The notes under the pieces were generated by a model. It was not told the DNA's origin and made no database searches. It was given only the letters and a program-made list of their open reading frames with translations. 64,000 nt of DNA from Bacteroides sp. GM023 (GTDB lineage Bacteria; Bacteroidota; Bacteroidia; Bacteroidales; Bacteroidaceae), in the NCBI RefSeq assembly GCF_014750685.1, contig NZ_JAAXGE010000003.1:558001-622000 (forward strand), read 5' to 3'. The first letter of the stretch is position 1, and the number at the start of each line of letters is the position of its first letter. The translations under genes and the position numbers were made by a program. Below are positions 8,467 through 17,755 of the stretch, one piece after another.

Positions 8467-10776
8467 ATGAGGAGAAATTTTCTTTTTTTGATTACTTCCG
8501 CTGCTGTCCTGTCACTTGCTTCGTGCACTGCCACTAAGTTTGTGCCGGATGGTTCTTATTTGTTGGATGAAGTCAAGATTCGTACGGATCAGAAGAATAT
8601 CCGCCCTTCTTCCTTGCGCATGTATGTGCGTCAGAATCCTAATGCCAAGTGGTTTAGTTTGATAAAGACGCAGCTGTATGTCTATAATCTTTCGGGACGT
8701 GATTCTACCAAATGGGGGAATAAGTTTTTGAGAAGGATAGGGGATGCTCCTGTGATATATAGTGAGGAAGAAGCGCTACGTTCAGAGGAAGAAATTACGA
8801 AGGCTGTACATAATATGGGATATATGGCAGCAACAGTGAAGCGTTCTACGAAGACAAAAAAGAAAAAGATAAAGTTGTATTATGACGTGACGGCAGGGAA
8901 CCCATATGTTGTCCGGTCTATTAAATATGATGTGCCCGATCCAAAGATAGCCAGTATCCTGAAACAGGATTCTGCTCGGAATTTGCTGAAAGAAGGGATG
9001 TATTTTGATGTCAATGTATTGGATGCAGACAGGCAGCGCATTACGGACAGGTTACTGCGGAATGGTTACTATAAATTTAATAAGGATTATATTGGCTATA
9101 CCGCTGATACGGCTCGTAATACATATAATGTGGATTTAATCCAACATTTGCAACCCTATAAAGTTCATGCAAGCGATTCTGCAAGAGCACATCAGCAATA
9201 CAGGATAAACAAGATTAATTTTATTACGGATTATGATGTCTTGCAGTCATCTGCAATGAGCAGTGTAGAAATCAATGACTCTGTTCATTATAAGGGCTAT
9301 CCGATTTATTATAAAGATAAACTTTATCTTCGTCCCAAAGTGCTGACGGACAATCTTCGTTTCAGTTCCGGAGATTTGTATAATGAACGGGATGTGCAGC
9401 AGACGTATTCCAGTTTTGGGCGTTTGTCTGCCTTGAAATATACAAATATTCGTTTTGTTGAAACGCAGATAGGTGATTCGACCAAGCTCGATTGTTACGT
9501 CATGTTGACTAAGAGCAAGCATAAATCCGTAGCTTTCGAGGTGGAAGGGACAAACTCTGCCGGTGACTTGGGGGCAGCGGCTTCTGTTTCTTTTCAGAAC
9601 CGGAATCTTTTTCGAGGTTCGGAGACTTTTATGATAAAATTCCGTGGTGCTTATGAAGTGATTTCCGGACTTCAGGCTGGTTATTCGAATAATAACTATA
9701 CGGAATATGGGGTGGAGACAAGCATTAATTTTCCTAACTTCCTGTTTCCCTTTCTTTCATCGGACTTTAAACGGAAAATCCGGGCTACTACGGAGTTCGG
9801 ATTGCAATATAATTATCAGTTGCGACCTGAATTTTTACGTACGATGGCTTCCGCTAATTGGAGCTACAAGTGGACTCAGCGTCAGCGGATACAGCATCGT
9901 ATTGACTTGATTAATATTGGTTTTCTCTATTTGCCGCGTATCTCCGAAAAGTTTAAAGAGGATTATATAAATAAGGGGCAGAATCAGGTTTTCCAGTATA
10001 ATTACCAGAATCGCTTGATTATAAATATGGGATATAGCTATAATTATAATAGTGTAGGCGGATCGATAGTTAATAATACAATCGCTGCTAACTCATATTC
10101 TATCCGTTTTAATTTCGAATCTGCAGGAAATGTAATGTATGCTTTGTCTAAGGCTACCAGTATTCGGAAGAACAGTAATGGTGAGTATGCTATTTTGGGT
10201 ATTCCTTATGCCCAATATCTGAAGGGGGAATTTGATTTTGCTAAAAATATAAGGATTGACCGTCGTAATTCATTTGCGTTTCATGCAGGTATAGGAATTG
10301 CTGTTCCTTATGGAAATGCGAAAACAATTCCGTTTGAGAAGCAATATTTCTCTGGTGGAGCTAATAGTGTTCGTGGTTGGTCTGTGCGTGATTTGGGCCC
10401 GGGCTCTTTTGCCGGAAATGGAAATATGCTGGATCAGTCCGGAGATATTAAGTTGGATGCCAGCATTGAGTATCGGAGTAAATTGTTTTGGAAGTTCCAG
10501 GGAGCGGTATTTGTAGATGCGGGTAATATTTGGACGATCAGGAATTACGCGAATCAGCCGGGTGGCGTATTTGAATTTGATAAGTTCTATAAGCAGATAG
10601 CAGTGGCTTACGGATTAGGGTTACGCCTTGATTTGGATTTCTTTATCCTTCGTTTTGATGGAGGTATGAAAGCGGTTAATCCGGCTTTCCAAACAAAGAA
10701 AGAGCATTATCCTATTTTTCATCCTAAGTTTAGTCGTGATTTTGCTTTCCATTTTGCAGTGGGATATCCTTTCTGA
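8467..10776 (+). CDS. tamL: TamL, BamA/TamA-like outer membrane assembly lipoprotein
   Basis: A 769-residue Omp85-family protein. It begins with a signal peptide ending in lipobox LASC near residue 20, so it is a lipid-anchored Omp85 protein, which is the hallmark of TamL of Bacteroidetes. POTRA-like repeats occupy roughly residues 25-330, and a 16-strand barrel domain (surface antigen / bac_surface_Ag) the C-terminal half, with the typical FSGGANSVRGW motif (strand-6 loop) near residue 630 and a terminal aromatic residue. It is thought to act with an inner-membrane TamB in outer membrane protein or lipid insertion. Its 3' end overlaps a convergent lipoprotein gene by 47 nt. Confidence 0.88.
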   Translation: MRRNFLFLITSAAVLSLASCTATKFVPDGSYLLDEVKIRTDQKNIRPSSLRMYVRQNPNAKWFSLIKTQLYVYNLSGRDSTKWGNKFLRRIGDAPVIYSEEEALRSEEEITKAVHNMGYMAATVKRSTKTKKKKIKLYYDVTAGNPYVVRSIKYDVPDPKIASILKQDSARNLLKEGMYFDVNVLDADRQRITDRLLRNGYYKFNKDYIGYTADTARNTYNVDLIQHLQPYKVHASDSARAHQQYRINKINFITDYDVLQSSAMSSVEINDSVHYKGYPIYYKDKLYLRPKVLTDNLRFSSGDLYNERDVQQTYSSFGRLSALKYTNIRFVETQIGDSTKLDCYVMLTKSKHKSVAFEVEGTNSAGDLGAAASVSFQNRNLFRGSETFMIKFRGAYEVISGLQAGYSNNNYTEYGVETSINFPNFLFPFLSSDFKRKIRATTEFGLQYNYQLRPEFLRTMASANWSYKWTQRQRIQHRIDLINIGFLYLPRISEKFKEDYINKGQNQVFQYNYQNRLIINMGYSYNYNSVGGSIVNNTIAANSYSIRFNFESAGNVMYALSKATSIRKNSNGEYAILGIPYAQYLKGEFDFAKNIRIDRRNSFAFHAGIGIAVPYGNAKTIPFEKQYFSGGANSVRGWSVRDLGPGSFAGNGNMLDQSGDIKLDASIEYRSKLFWKFQGAVFVDAGNIWTIRNYANQPGGVFEFDKFYKQIAVAYGLGLRLDLDFFILRFDGGMKAVNPAFQTKKEHYPIFHPKFSRDFAFHFAVGYPF

Positions 10777-11182
10777 TTAGCCATTTATTGTATTCTCTTA
10801 CCAGTTCGAGCGTATCTTGCAGAGCGTTTATCTGTTTCATTTCCCCATTTATCGGATTGATAATAAATGCATTTTTTATTTGGCAAACAACTGTTGCTCT
10901 TTCGGAATTGGCATCTATTTCACTTGAGACAATTGAAACTTTAGCGGCTCCTTGCTCCTTTAACTGGTCTAGGTGAGTTTGCCTGACATTAGATGCTAAA
11001 AAGCTAAGGTAGGACAGGGAAGAAGGAGTACTCCATTCTTTGGCAACCGGATAATTGAAATTATAAAATGCTTCACAAAAATCTATGGCTGTTTGCTCTA
11101 TCTGGTTTTGCGGGGTTTGTTGCTGACATGATAAACATGTGAATAATAAGGCTGAAAGGATTAATATGTGTAGCTTATTCAT
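10730..11182 (-). CDS. Small lipoprotein, NTF2/DUF4878-like
   Basis: A 150-residue predicted lipoprotein with lipobox CLSC near residue 19. The mature part begins with an acidic amphipathic helix and continues into alternating strands, a pattern like DUF4878 / NTF2-like Bacteroides lipoproteins; that is a weak resemblance. Its 3' end overlaps tamL on the other strand. Function unknown. Confidence 0.7.
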   Translation of the reverse strand: MNKLHILILSALLFTCLSCQQQTPQNQIEQTAIDFCEAFYNFNYPVAKEWSTPSSLSYLSFLASNVRQTHLDQLKEQGAAKVSIVSSEIDANSERATVVCQIKNAFIINPINGEMKQINALQDTLELVREYNKWLIRKDIPLQNGKQNHD

Positions 11183-11220
11183 AGTATGAAGAAATTTGTA
11201 ATCGGAAATGATAATGAAAA

Positions 11221-11258
11221 AAGGAGATGAAACTCACCTGAACAGGTTCCATCTCCTT
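11221..11258 (-). terminator. Terminator of the DUF3332 gene
   Basis: AAGGAGATGAAAC and GTTCCATCTCCTT form an imperfect hairpin just downstream (minus strand) of the stop at 11282, with an AT-rich flank. It separates the gene from the next lipoprotein gene. Confidence 0.55.
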
Positions 11259-11281
11259 CATATTTGTTTTCTTTTGATTGT

Positions 11282-11833
11282 TTAACGGGCTGCAAACATA
11301 AGGTTGCTTGTTGTAGCCTGACGGGCTGCCATCATACCTTGGGCATCCAATGTAACATTCATCTTTTCGCCGTTTGGTAAGAACAGATCAGCTGTGCCGT
11401 CATTGTTCATCTTAATTAATTCTGTGCTTTCACCGTTTGCTACAACATTCCAAGTATTGGCTTCTTTGTTGTAAATCAGATCCATGGAAGCAGTTTCACC
11501 TTCTTTAGTGATAGAATAACCATTCTCAAGTGTTTTTACCATGTAGTTGCCGTTTTCTCCTTTTACTTTCTTCACGTCACCTACATTAGCCATCGGATTG
11601 GAGCCACTCCAGAATTCGATAGAGTTGATAACTAAAGCATCAGCCAGATAAGCTACTCCATAAACCGGAATGATGTTGAAAGCCAAAAATACAAGTTCGT
11701 TTACAAATTTGTTTCCAACAGACTGGTTCCAGGAAGATAAACGATTGAATAAACCAAATGAACCTACACAAGAACTGAATAATAGACTGCCGCTAAGTAC
11801 TACTGCGACTAAAGACAGTTTCCCTCTTTTCAT
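11282..11833 (-). CDS. DUF3332 lipoprotein
   Basis: A 183-residue protein with a signal peptide and lipobox FSSC near residue 22. A hydrophobic segment (about residues 46-66, ending in ALVINSIEFWSG) and a C-terminal beta-rich domain from residue 85 follow, the arrangement of DUF3332 proteins of Bacteroidetes. Function unknown. The gene is monocistronic, with an AT-rich upstream region. Confidence 0.8.
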   Translation of the reverse strand: MKRGKLSLVAVVLSGSLLFSSCVGSFGLFNRLSSWNQSVGNKFVNELVFLAFNIIPVYGVAYLADALVINSIEFWSGSNPMANVGDVKKVKGENGNYMVKTLENGYSITKEGETASMDLIYNKEANTWNVVANGESTELIKMNNDGTADLFLPNGEKMNVTLDAQGMMAARQATTSNLMFAAR

Positions 11834-11926
11834 GTCAAAATGTTTTTGATTAATAAAAAATGTTTATATATTCTCTTTTAAATGTATGCAAATATAATAT
11901 TTTTTAATTAATCAGGGTTATTATTT

Positions 11927-12400
11927 CTATTTTTTATAAGATTTAGATTTTCGCCGTTCCAATTCGTAGCCGATTATATGGTCAATTGAGAACTTACCGG
12001 GGCCGGCAATGTACATGATGATAAATACGACTAAGTAGATGAAAGCCATTTCTTTAACTGCAAATACATCATTTGCGTGAACTATAAAGAATGCTACAAT
12101 CATGGTGAAAATCATTGGAATCATTGCCAACCGATACAGGAAGCCAACGATAAATGCCATTGAACACACGAGCTCGCCAAAAATAGCTAATCCGAGAGAG
12201 ATAGGACTTCCTATTCCCAATGGGTCGGGAAAGGCTGTCGACAGCTCTTGAAAATTACTCCATTTTTGTATACCGTGATTCATTAATAATATTCCGAAGA
12301 TAATTCGGACTGCCAATAAAAGCAAAGAAGCTTTTGTCGTATTGGGCTTTGTCGGAAATAAAAGATTATAAATCATAAGTTGTTCTATTTTTAAGTTCAT
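11927..12400 (-). CDS. DoxX-family membrane protein
   Basis: A 157-residue inner-membrane protein with four hydrophobic helices, matching the DoxX/MauE pattern: RIIFGILLMNHGIQKW near residue 32 and a central IFGELVCSMAFIVGF. Family members are linked to quinone or thiol redox, but the role here is unknown. An alternative start at 12376 (Met 9) would remove the charged N-terminal extension; the choice is undecided. Confidence 0.8.
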   Translation of the reverse strand: MNLKIEQLMIYNLLFPTKPNTTKASLLLLAVRIIFGILLMNHGIQKWSNFQELSTAFPDPLGIGSPISLGLAIFGELVCSMAFIVGFLYRLAMIPMIFTMIVAFFIVHANDVFAVKEMAFIYLVVFIIMYIAGPGKFSIDHIIGYELERRKSKSYKK

Positions 12401-12491
12401 CTCTGTTTATATAAACATAAAAAATCTTGATTTTGTTCTTTGAAGATTATAAAAAATAGACACGTTTGATATTGAAAAGAAATAAATAACC

Positions 12492-12523
12492 TTGTTCGTG
12501 AATAAATAAACTTTGTATCTTTG
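12492..12523 (+). promoter_or_regulatory. Promoter of the 82-aa protein gene
   Basis: A -33-like TTG at 12492-12494 and the -7 element TATCTTTG at 12516-12523, 21 nt apart, 20 nt upstream of the ATG at 12544. Confidence 0.6.
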
Positions 12524-12543
12524 TCGAAAAATATAAAAGATAT

Positions 12544-12792
12544 ATGGCACAACATACTTATGACAATGATTCTGTTCAGGAGTTGCTGGACTGGGCAAAA
12601 AAGATGATTGAAACTAAAAATTATCCGACTGAAAAATATCAGCTTAATAAATGTACTACAATTATTGATGGTAAACAGTATTTGGAGTCTTTGGTGGCGA
12701 TGATTGCCAGGAACTGGGAAAATTCAACTTTCCATCCCATTATTGAGCAATTATGGGAGTTTCGGGAGAAATGGGAAAACAAGGAGTCGTAA
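12544..12792 (+). CDS. Conserved small hypothetical protein, 82 aa
   Basis: Encodes a charged, helical, soluble protein of 82 residues. It has a good promoter directly upstream and a strong terminator hairpin downstream, so it is probably an independent transcription unit. No motif recognised. The overlapping minus-strand frame at 12407-12598 is rejected in its favour. Confidence 0.7.
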   Translation: MAQHTYDNDSVQELLDWAKKMIETKNYPTEKYQLNKCTTIIDGKQYLESLVAMIARNWENSTFHPIIEQLWEFREKWENKES

Positions 12793-12837
12793 TGGGAATA
12801 CGATGAATGTTTTTAATGTCCTGTTTATAATAAAGAA

Positions 12838-12869
12838 ATGCACTCTCATCCTGCTGGATAAGAGTGCAT
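12838..12869. terminator. Bidirectional terminator hairpin
   Basis: Arms at 12838-12851 and 12856-12869 (ATGCACTCTCATCC and its near-complement) with a 4-nt loop, between the convergent 82-aa gene and the HAD gene. Confidence 0.7.
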
Positions 12870-12900
12870 GACTATATAATGATTCACCTTTGCCGGAATA

Positions 12901-13323
12901 TTAGAAAGGCAGCCATCTTTTTTTCTTTTTCATCGGTGTTTTTTCTTCATCGTCATTTTGACTATATATATCTGCAAAAGTTTTTTTATTCTTTATCATT
13001 TCATAAATGACTCCCCAATCCGGCAAGCCGCCCAGGTTCCGGTCGTCGATGAACATATCGGCTTTCAGTTTACGGGAGAAACCCTGATGGTCTTTTTGTT
13101 CTTCAGGATAATCCTTATTCACTGCGTAAAACTCTAAACCTCTGGCCTTGCACCATTCGACAGCTTCGTCCAGAAGTGAGCCTTCACGCACACTCCATAA
13201 TATTAAACGATGCTTTTCTTGTTGCAACAACTTCAGTGTATCAACTGCGAATGGAATTTCTTCACCAATACGCGGGTAACGATGTTCTACAATCGTTCCG
13301 TCAAAATCAACAGCTATAATCAT
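12901..13323 (-). CDS. HAD-superfamily hydrolase, BT0820-like
   Basis: A 140-residue compact HAD protein. Motif I is DFDGT at residues 6-10 (nucleophile Asp6), motif II the Ser in LILWSVREG near residue 44, and motif IV FIDDRN near residue 92; there is no large cap domain. It resembles the BT0820-like group of B. thetaiotaomicron, whose structure is solved but whose substrate is unknown. The last 20 residues are Lys-rich. It is divergent from the transporter gene. Confidence 0.85.
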   Translation of the reverse strand: MIIAVDFDGTIVEHRYPRIGEEIPFAVDTLKLLQQEKHRLILWSVREGSLLDEAVEWCKARGLEFYAVNKDYPEEQKDHQGFSRKLKADMFIDDRNLGGLPDWGVIYEMIKNKKTFADIYSQNDDEEKTPMKKKKRWLPF

Positions 13324-13349
13324 AGTTCTTTTTAATACCTAATTTTACA

Positions 13350-13387
13350 CAAAGATACGGACAGTAAGCCAAAAAAACGTATCTTTG
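13350..13387. promoter_or_regulatory. Divergent promoters for HAD and POT genes
   Basis: CAAAGATA at 13350-13357 gives TATCTTTG on the minus strand for the HAD gene; TATCTTTG at 13380-13387 on the plus strand serves the transporter gene. The two -7 elements lie only 22 nt apart. Confidence 0.6.
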
Positions 13388-13422
13388 TTCCAAATTAACA
13401 TTTTAATAAAAATTATCGATAC

Positions 13423-14811
13423 ATGAACAATTCCCCTCAGCGTGCTGCCAAAGGCTTTACGAGAGCTTTTTGGGTTAGCAACACAGTCGAACTGTTTGAA
13501 CGTATGGCATATTATGCCGTTTTTATCGTTCTCACGATTTATCTATCCTCTATTTTAGGTTTTAACGATTTTGAAGCAAGTATGATTTCCGGTCTATTTT
13601 CCGGTGGATTATACCTGCTTCCTATTTTTTCCGGGGCTTATGCCGACAAGATTGGTTTTCGGAAATCAATGATTATAGCATTTTCCTTATTATCTATCGG
13701 ATATTTGGGATTAGGAGTTTTGCCTACTCTATTAGAAGCGGCCGGGCTGGTGAATTATGGTGCGACGACACAATTTAACGGCTTGCCCGATAGCAGTTCC
13801 CGTTGGCTGATTGTGCCTGTCTTATTTATTCTTATGGTAGGTGGTTCTTTCATTAAATCTATTATTTCCGCCTCCGTAGCCAAAGAAACAACAGAAGCCA
13901 CCCGTGCCCGTGGTTATTCTATTTTTTATATGATGGTAAATATAGGTGCCTTCACCGGCAAAACAATTATTGATCCTTTGCGGAATGTAATTGGTGAACA
14001 GGCGTATATCTACATCAATTATTTTTCCGGTGCCATGACTCTTATTGCTTTGCTTGCCGTTATTTTTCTTTATAAATCTACTCATACGGCAGGAGAAGGG
14101 AAAAGCCTTCATGAGATTGGGCAGGGATTTATGAGAATTATAACGAATTGGCGTTTGCTGATTCTTATATTGATTGTCACAGGTTTCTGGATGGTGCAAC
14201 AGCAACTTTATGCTACGATGCCCAAGTATGTGATCCGTATGGCCGGCGAAACGGCAAAACCGGGATGGATTGCCAATGTGAATCCTTTTGTGGTGGTATG
14301 TTGTGTTAGTTTTATCACACGTTGGATGGCAAAACGCAGTGCTATCACTTCAATGAATGTGGGAATGTTTCTGATTCCTATTTCGGCTTTATTGATGGCA
14401 TGTGGCAATTTGCTTGGCAACGACTTGATTTCAGGTATGAGCAATATCACATTGATGATGGTTGCGGGTATTGTTGTGCAGGCACTTGCCGAGTGTTTCA
14501 TCTCGCCGCGTTATCTGGAATATTTCTCTTTGCAGGCTCCTAAAGGAGAAGAAGGGATGTATTTAGGGTTTAGTCATTTACATTCTTTCCTTTCGTCTAT
14601 TTTCGGTTTTGGGTTGGCAGGAATCCTGCTGACTAAATATTGTCCGGATCCTGCTTTGTTCGAGACGCGTGCAGCATGGGAGGCAGCCAGCGGAAATGCC
14701 CATTATATATGGTATTACTTTGCTGCAATTGGTCTGATTGCCGCTATAGCGCTGCTATTATTTGCAAAAATCACCGAATCCATCGACAAAAAGAAGAAGG
14801 CTAATCAGTAA
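13423..14811 (+). CDS. POT/MFS-type proton-coupled transporter
   Basis: A 462-residue inner-membrane protein with about 12 hydrophobic helices. The N-terminal helix carries ELFERMAYY, the ExxERxxYY motif of proton-dependent oligopeptide transporters, and a YADKIGFRKS segment of the MFS loop 2-3 type follows. Di- or tripeptide uptake is the family-based expectation; the substrate is not proven by the sequence. It is transcribed alone, divergent from the HAD gene. Confidence 0.85.
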   Translation: MNNSPQRAAKGFTRAFWVSNTVELFERMAYYAVFIVLTIYLSSILGFNDFEASMISGLFSGGLYLLPIFSGAYADKIGFRKSMIIAFSLLSIGYLGLGVLPTLLEAAGLVNYGATTQFNGLPDSSSRWLIVPVLFILMVGGSFIKSIISASVAKETTEATRARGYSIFYMMVNIGAFTGKTIIDPLRNVIGEQAYIYINYFSGAMTLIALLAVIFLYKSTHTAGEGKSLHEIGQGFMRIITNWRLLILILIVTGFWMVQQQLYATMPKYVIRMAGETAKPGWIANVNPFVVVCCVSFITRWMAKRSAITSMNVGMFLIPISALLMACGNLLGNDLISGMSNITLMMVAGIVVQALAECFISPRYLEYFSLQAPKGEEGMYLGFSHLHSFLSSIFGFGLAGILLTKYCPDPALFETRAAWEAASGNAHYIWYYFAAIGLIAAIALLLFAKITESIDKKKKANQ

Positions 14812-14894
14812 TTCTCTTCTTTTTTACGTATATTTGCCGTCACTTTGCTGTAAAAGTTGACGGCATTTTTATTTTTTAATAAAGAAGATAAAAC

Positions 14895-15698
14895 ATGAAA
14901 GTAAAATTTATAAGCTTGGCGAGTGGCAGTAGCGGGAACTGTTATTATCTGGGCACTGAAACCTATGGAATACTGATAGATGCTGGAATTGGTATTCGTA
15001 CTATAAAAAAGACACTGAAGGATTTCAATATCTTGATGGATAGTATCCGTGCCGTATTTATTACACACGATCATGCGGATCATATCAAAGCCGTAGGCCA
15101 TTTGGGTGAGAAGTTAAACATTCCGGTCTATACAACAGCACGTATTCATGCAGGAATCAATCGAAGTTATTGTATGACGGAGAAACTTAGTTCATCGGTT
15201 CGTTATCTGGAAAAACAGGAACCTATGATTTTAGAGGATTTCCGTATTGAATCTTTTGAAGTCCCGCATGACGGTACGGATAATGTAGGGTACTGTATCG
15301 AAATAGATGGCAAAGTATTTTCTTTCTTAACCGACCTTGGGGAAATTACGCCTACAGCAGCTCATTATATTAGTAAGGCTCACTATTTGATTCTCGAAGC
15401 TAATTATGACGAAGAAATGCTCAAAATGGGTCCTTATCCTCAATATTTGAAAGAGCGGATCACAAGTAAGACCGGACATATGAGTAACTCCGATACTGCC
15501 GAGTTTCTAGCGGAAAATATCACGGAACACTTGCGATATATTTGGTTATGCCACTTGAGCAAAGACAATAATCATCCGGAGTTGGCTTTTAAAACAGTAG
15601 AATGGAAATTAAAGAACAAAGGGGTAATTGTTGGCAAAGATGTGCAACTACTTGCTTTAAAGCGAAATACGCCTTCCGAGCTTTATGTGTTCGAATAA
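14895..15698 (+). CDS. YycJ/WalJ-like metallo-beta-lactamase-fold hydrolase
   Basis: A 267-residue cytoplasmic MBL-fold protein. SLASGSSGNCYYL opens the fold, the metal motif THDHADH lies near residues 58-64, LTDLGE near 150 and CHLSKDNNHP near residue 222, which is the layout of the YycJ/WalJ branch. Homologues are proposed to act on DNA or RNA ends. Located immediately upstream of the tRNA-Lys pair. Confidence 0.87.
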   Translation: MKVKFISLASGSSGNCYYLGTETYGILIDAGIGIRTIKKTLKDFNILMDSIRAVFITHDHADHIKAVGHLGEKLNIPVYTTARIHAGINRSYCMTEKLSSSVRYLEKQEPMILEDFRIESFEVPHDGTDNVGYCIEIDGKVFSFLTDLGEITPTAAHYISKAHYLILEANYDEEMLKMGPYPQYLKERITSKTGHMSNSDTAEFLAENITEHLRYIWLCHLSKDNNHPELAFKTVEWKLKNKGVIVGKDVQLLALKRNTPSELYVFE

Positions 15699-15787
15699 AA
15701 GCGAAAAAAAGATAGTAAAAAAGCTGCATTATTGTTTGGTCAAATAAAATAAAAGACCTACTTTTGCAACCGCAAACGAGGAAATAA

Positions 15788-15860
15788 GCACTCTTAGCTC
15801 AGTTGGTAGAGCAACTGACTCTTAATCAGTGGGTCCAGGGTTCGAATCCCTGAGGGTGTA
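15788..15860 (+). tRNA. tRNA-Lys(CTT), copy 1
   Basis: 73 nt with acceptor GCACTCT/AGGGTGT, D-arm AGCTCAGTTGGTAGAGC, anticodon loop CTCTTAA giving anticodon CTT, and T-arm with TTCGAAT. The 3' CCA is not encoded. Confidence 0.96.
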
Positions 15861-15893
15861 CAAATTCCGAAGTTGCAACGTAAATTTAATGTT

Positions 15894-15966
15894 GCACTCT
15901 TAGCTCAGTTGGTAGAGCAACTGACTCTTAATCAGTGGGTCCAGGGTTCGAATCCCTGAGGGTGTA
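15894..15966 (+). tRNA. tRNA-Lys(CTT), copy 2
   Basis: Identical in sequence to copy 1, 33 nt downstream, same anticodon CTT. The two genes are probably cut from one precursor. Confidence 0.96.
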
Positions 15967-16091
15967 CGAATAGAAGAAGTAACAGATGTTGCTTCTTTTT
16001 TTATTTATATAAGTCTTTCTATTAATTGAAGGCTTTTGGAGCATGGAAACATACCTAAATTCTGAGAAATCTTGAGGAATGAGATAAAATA

Positions 16092-16131
16092 AAATGCCGC
16101 TGCTTGAATTGAAACTCAAACAGCGGCATTT
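16092..16131 (-). terminator. Terminator of uxaC
   Basis: AAATGCCGCTG at 16092-16102 and its exact complement at 16121-16131, just downstream of the uxaC stop, with an AT-rich flank on both sides. Confidence 0.75.
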
Positions 16132-16150
16132 GTATTTTAACTACGATATA

Positions 16151-17557
16151 TTAGAACTTGAAGAAGTTCTTTGCGTTGTTATAGCTGATATCTTCAATCA
16201 TCTGATTAACGCGTTCCATTTCAGACGCCGGGATTTCTCCGTTCTCTACATCACGTCCTACCAGGTTACATAACGTACGACGGAAGTATTCGTGACGAGG
16301 ATAGGAGAGGAATGAGCGAGAATCTGTCAACATACCTACAAAGCGGCTTAAAAGACCGAGTACGGACAAAGCGTTCATTTGTTTTTCCATGCCGTCTTTT
16401 TGATCCAGGAACCACCATCCAGAACCGAATTGGATTTTCCCTGCTACGGAACCATCCTGGAAGTTGCCTAACATAGTAGCGATTACTTCATTTGCACATG
16501 GATTCAGATTATAGAGGATTGTTTTAGTCAATTTGCCGTTGGTGTTCAGACGGTCGAGGAATTTAGCCATTGCTTTAGCAGTTGTAAATTCACCGATAGA
16601 GTCAAAGCCGGTGTCGGCGCCTAACAGTTTAAACATCTTAGTGTTGTTGTTGCGGATAGCTCCATAGTGGAACTGCTGCGTCCATCCTTTTTCCCAATCC
16701 ATCTCTCCGAAAATCACGAGCATAGCTGATTTGAACTTCAGAATTTCTTCTTTTGTCAGCTCTGCGCCACCATATACCTTATTAAATATAGCTTTGATTT
16801 CTGCATCTGTATAGTCTTCTGCGTAGAATTCTTCGATACCATGGTCAGACAAGCGGCATCCTTGTTCTGCGAAGAAGTCATGGCGTTTGCGTAATGCAGC
16901 AATCATATCATCAAAGTTGGAGGTAGTAACACCACTTACTTCTGCAAGTTTTTCTACGTAAGCACGGAAATCGGCAGGAACTTCTACCGCCATTGCTTTA
17001 TCCGGACGCCAAGTCGGCAACATCTTTACTTCAAATCCGCTTTCACGTGTTTTGATGTGGTATTCCAGTGAATCGATAGGATCATCTGTAGTACATACTG
17101 CTTCTACATGGTAACGACGCATCATTCCGCGAGCAGAATATTCAGGTTGAGCCAACTTCTCGTTACATTCGTCGTAAATCTCACGTGCTGTTTGCGGATT
17201 TAATATCTTATTGATACCGAATGCTGTCTTTAATTCAAGATGAGTCCAGTGGTATAACGGGTTGCGGAACGTATAAGGAACTGTTTCAGCCCATTTCTCA
17301 AATTTTTCCCAGTCTGTGGTATCTTTACCTGTACAGAAGCGTTCGTCTACGCCATTTGTACGCATTGCACGCCATTTGTAGTGGTCACCACCCAGCCAGA
17401 TTTCTGTTAGTGATTTAAACTTGTAGTCGTCAGCTACCATTTGTGGGATTAAATGACAGTGATAGTCGATGATCGGCATTTTAGCCGCATGCTCGTGATA
17501 CAACTTTTGTGCAGTTTCTGTCTGCAACAAAAAGTTTTCGTCCATGAAGTTCTTCAT
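16151..17557 (-). CDS. uxaC: Glucuronate/galacturonate isomerase
   Basis: Converts D-glucuronate to D-fructuronate and D-galacturonate to D-tagaturonate in hexuronate breakdown. The protein has 468 residues, normal for UxaC of the amidohydrolase fold, with metal-binding HCH at residues 33-35 in the IIDYHCHLIP context and the conserved C-terminal segment RFVGMLTDSRSFLSYPRHEYFRR. It is divergent from a LacI-type regulator gene, which is followed by uxaB, the next enzyme of the galacturonate branch. Confidence 0.96.
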   Translation of the reverse strand: MKNFMDENFLLQTETAQKLYHEHAAKMPIIDYHCHLIPQMVADDYKFKSLTEIWLGGDHYKWRAMRTNGVDERFCTGKDTTDWEKFEKWAETVPYTFRNPLYHWTHLELKTAFGINKILNPQTAREIYDECNEKLAQPEYSARGMMRRYHVEAVCTTDDPIDSLEYHIKTRESGFEVKMLPTWRPDKAMAVEVPADFRAYVEKLAEVSGVTTSNFDDMIAALRKRHDFFAEQGCRLSDHGIEEFYAEDYTDAEIKAIFNKVYGGAELTKEEILKFKSAMLVIFGEMDWEKGWTQQFHYGAIRNNNTKMFKLLGADTGFDSIGEFTTAKAMAKFLDRLNTNGKLTKTILYNLNPCANEVIATMLGNFQDGSVAGKIQFGSGWWFLDQKDGMEKQMNALSVLGLLSRFVGMLTDSRSFLSYPRHEYFRRTLCNLVGRDVENGEIPASEMERVNQMIEDISYNNAKNFFKF

Positions 17558-17692
17558 TATTACTGTGTTTTAAGTATATAAAATTATTACTTTCTGTATT
17601 TATACCTATATAGTATTGATTTTAAAGCTAATAGGTGTAAATCTCGTTTTAGTTTTATTAACCGTTATCGAACACAAAAATAGAAAATTTAC

Positions 17693-17721
17693 TTGGAGTA
17701 ACAAAATAATTCGTATATTTG
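17693..17721 (+). promoter_or_regulatory. Promoter of the LacI-type regulator / uxaB unit
   Basis: TTG at 17693-17695 and TATATTTG at 17714-17721, 18 nt apart, 35 nt before the ATG at 17756. The 198-nt uxaC-regulator spacer is where operators for a LacI-type protein would be expected; I see no unambiguous palindrome. Confidence 0.55.
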
Positions 17722-17755
17722 CAGCGATTATTTATAATATTTAAGTTTTAGCACT

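Noticed and set aside
12407..12598. Minus-strand 63-codon frame
   Set aside because: It overlaps the 82-aa gene and its promoter on the plus strand, starts nowhere near a promoter and has an AT-driven composition.
15788..15966. Prophage attachment at the tRNA-Lys pair
   Set aside because: Two intact identical tRNA genes followed by a housekeeping gene; no mobile genes next to them.
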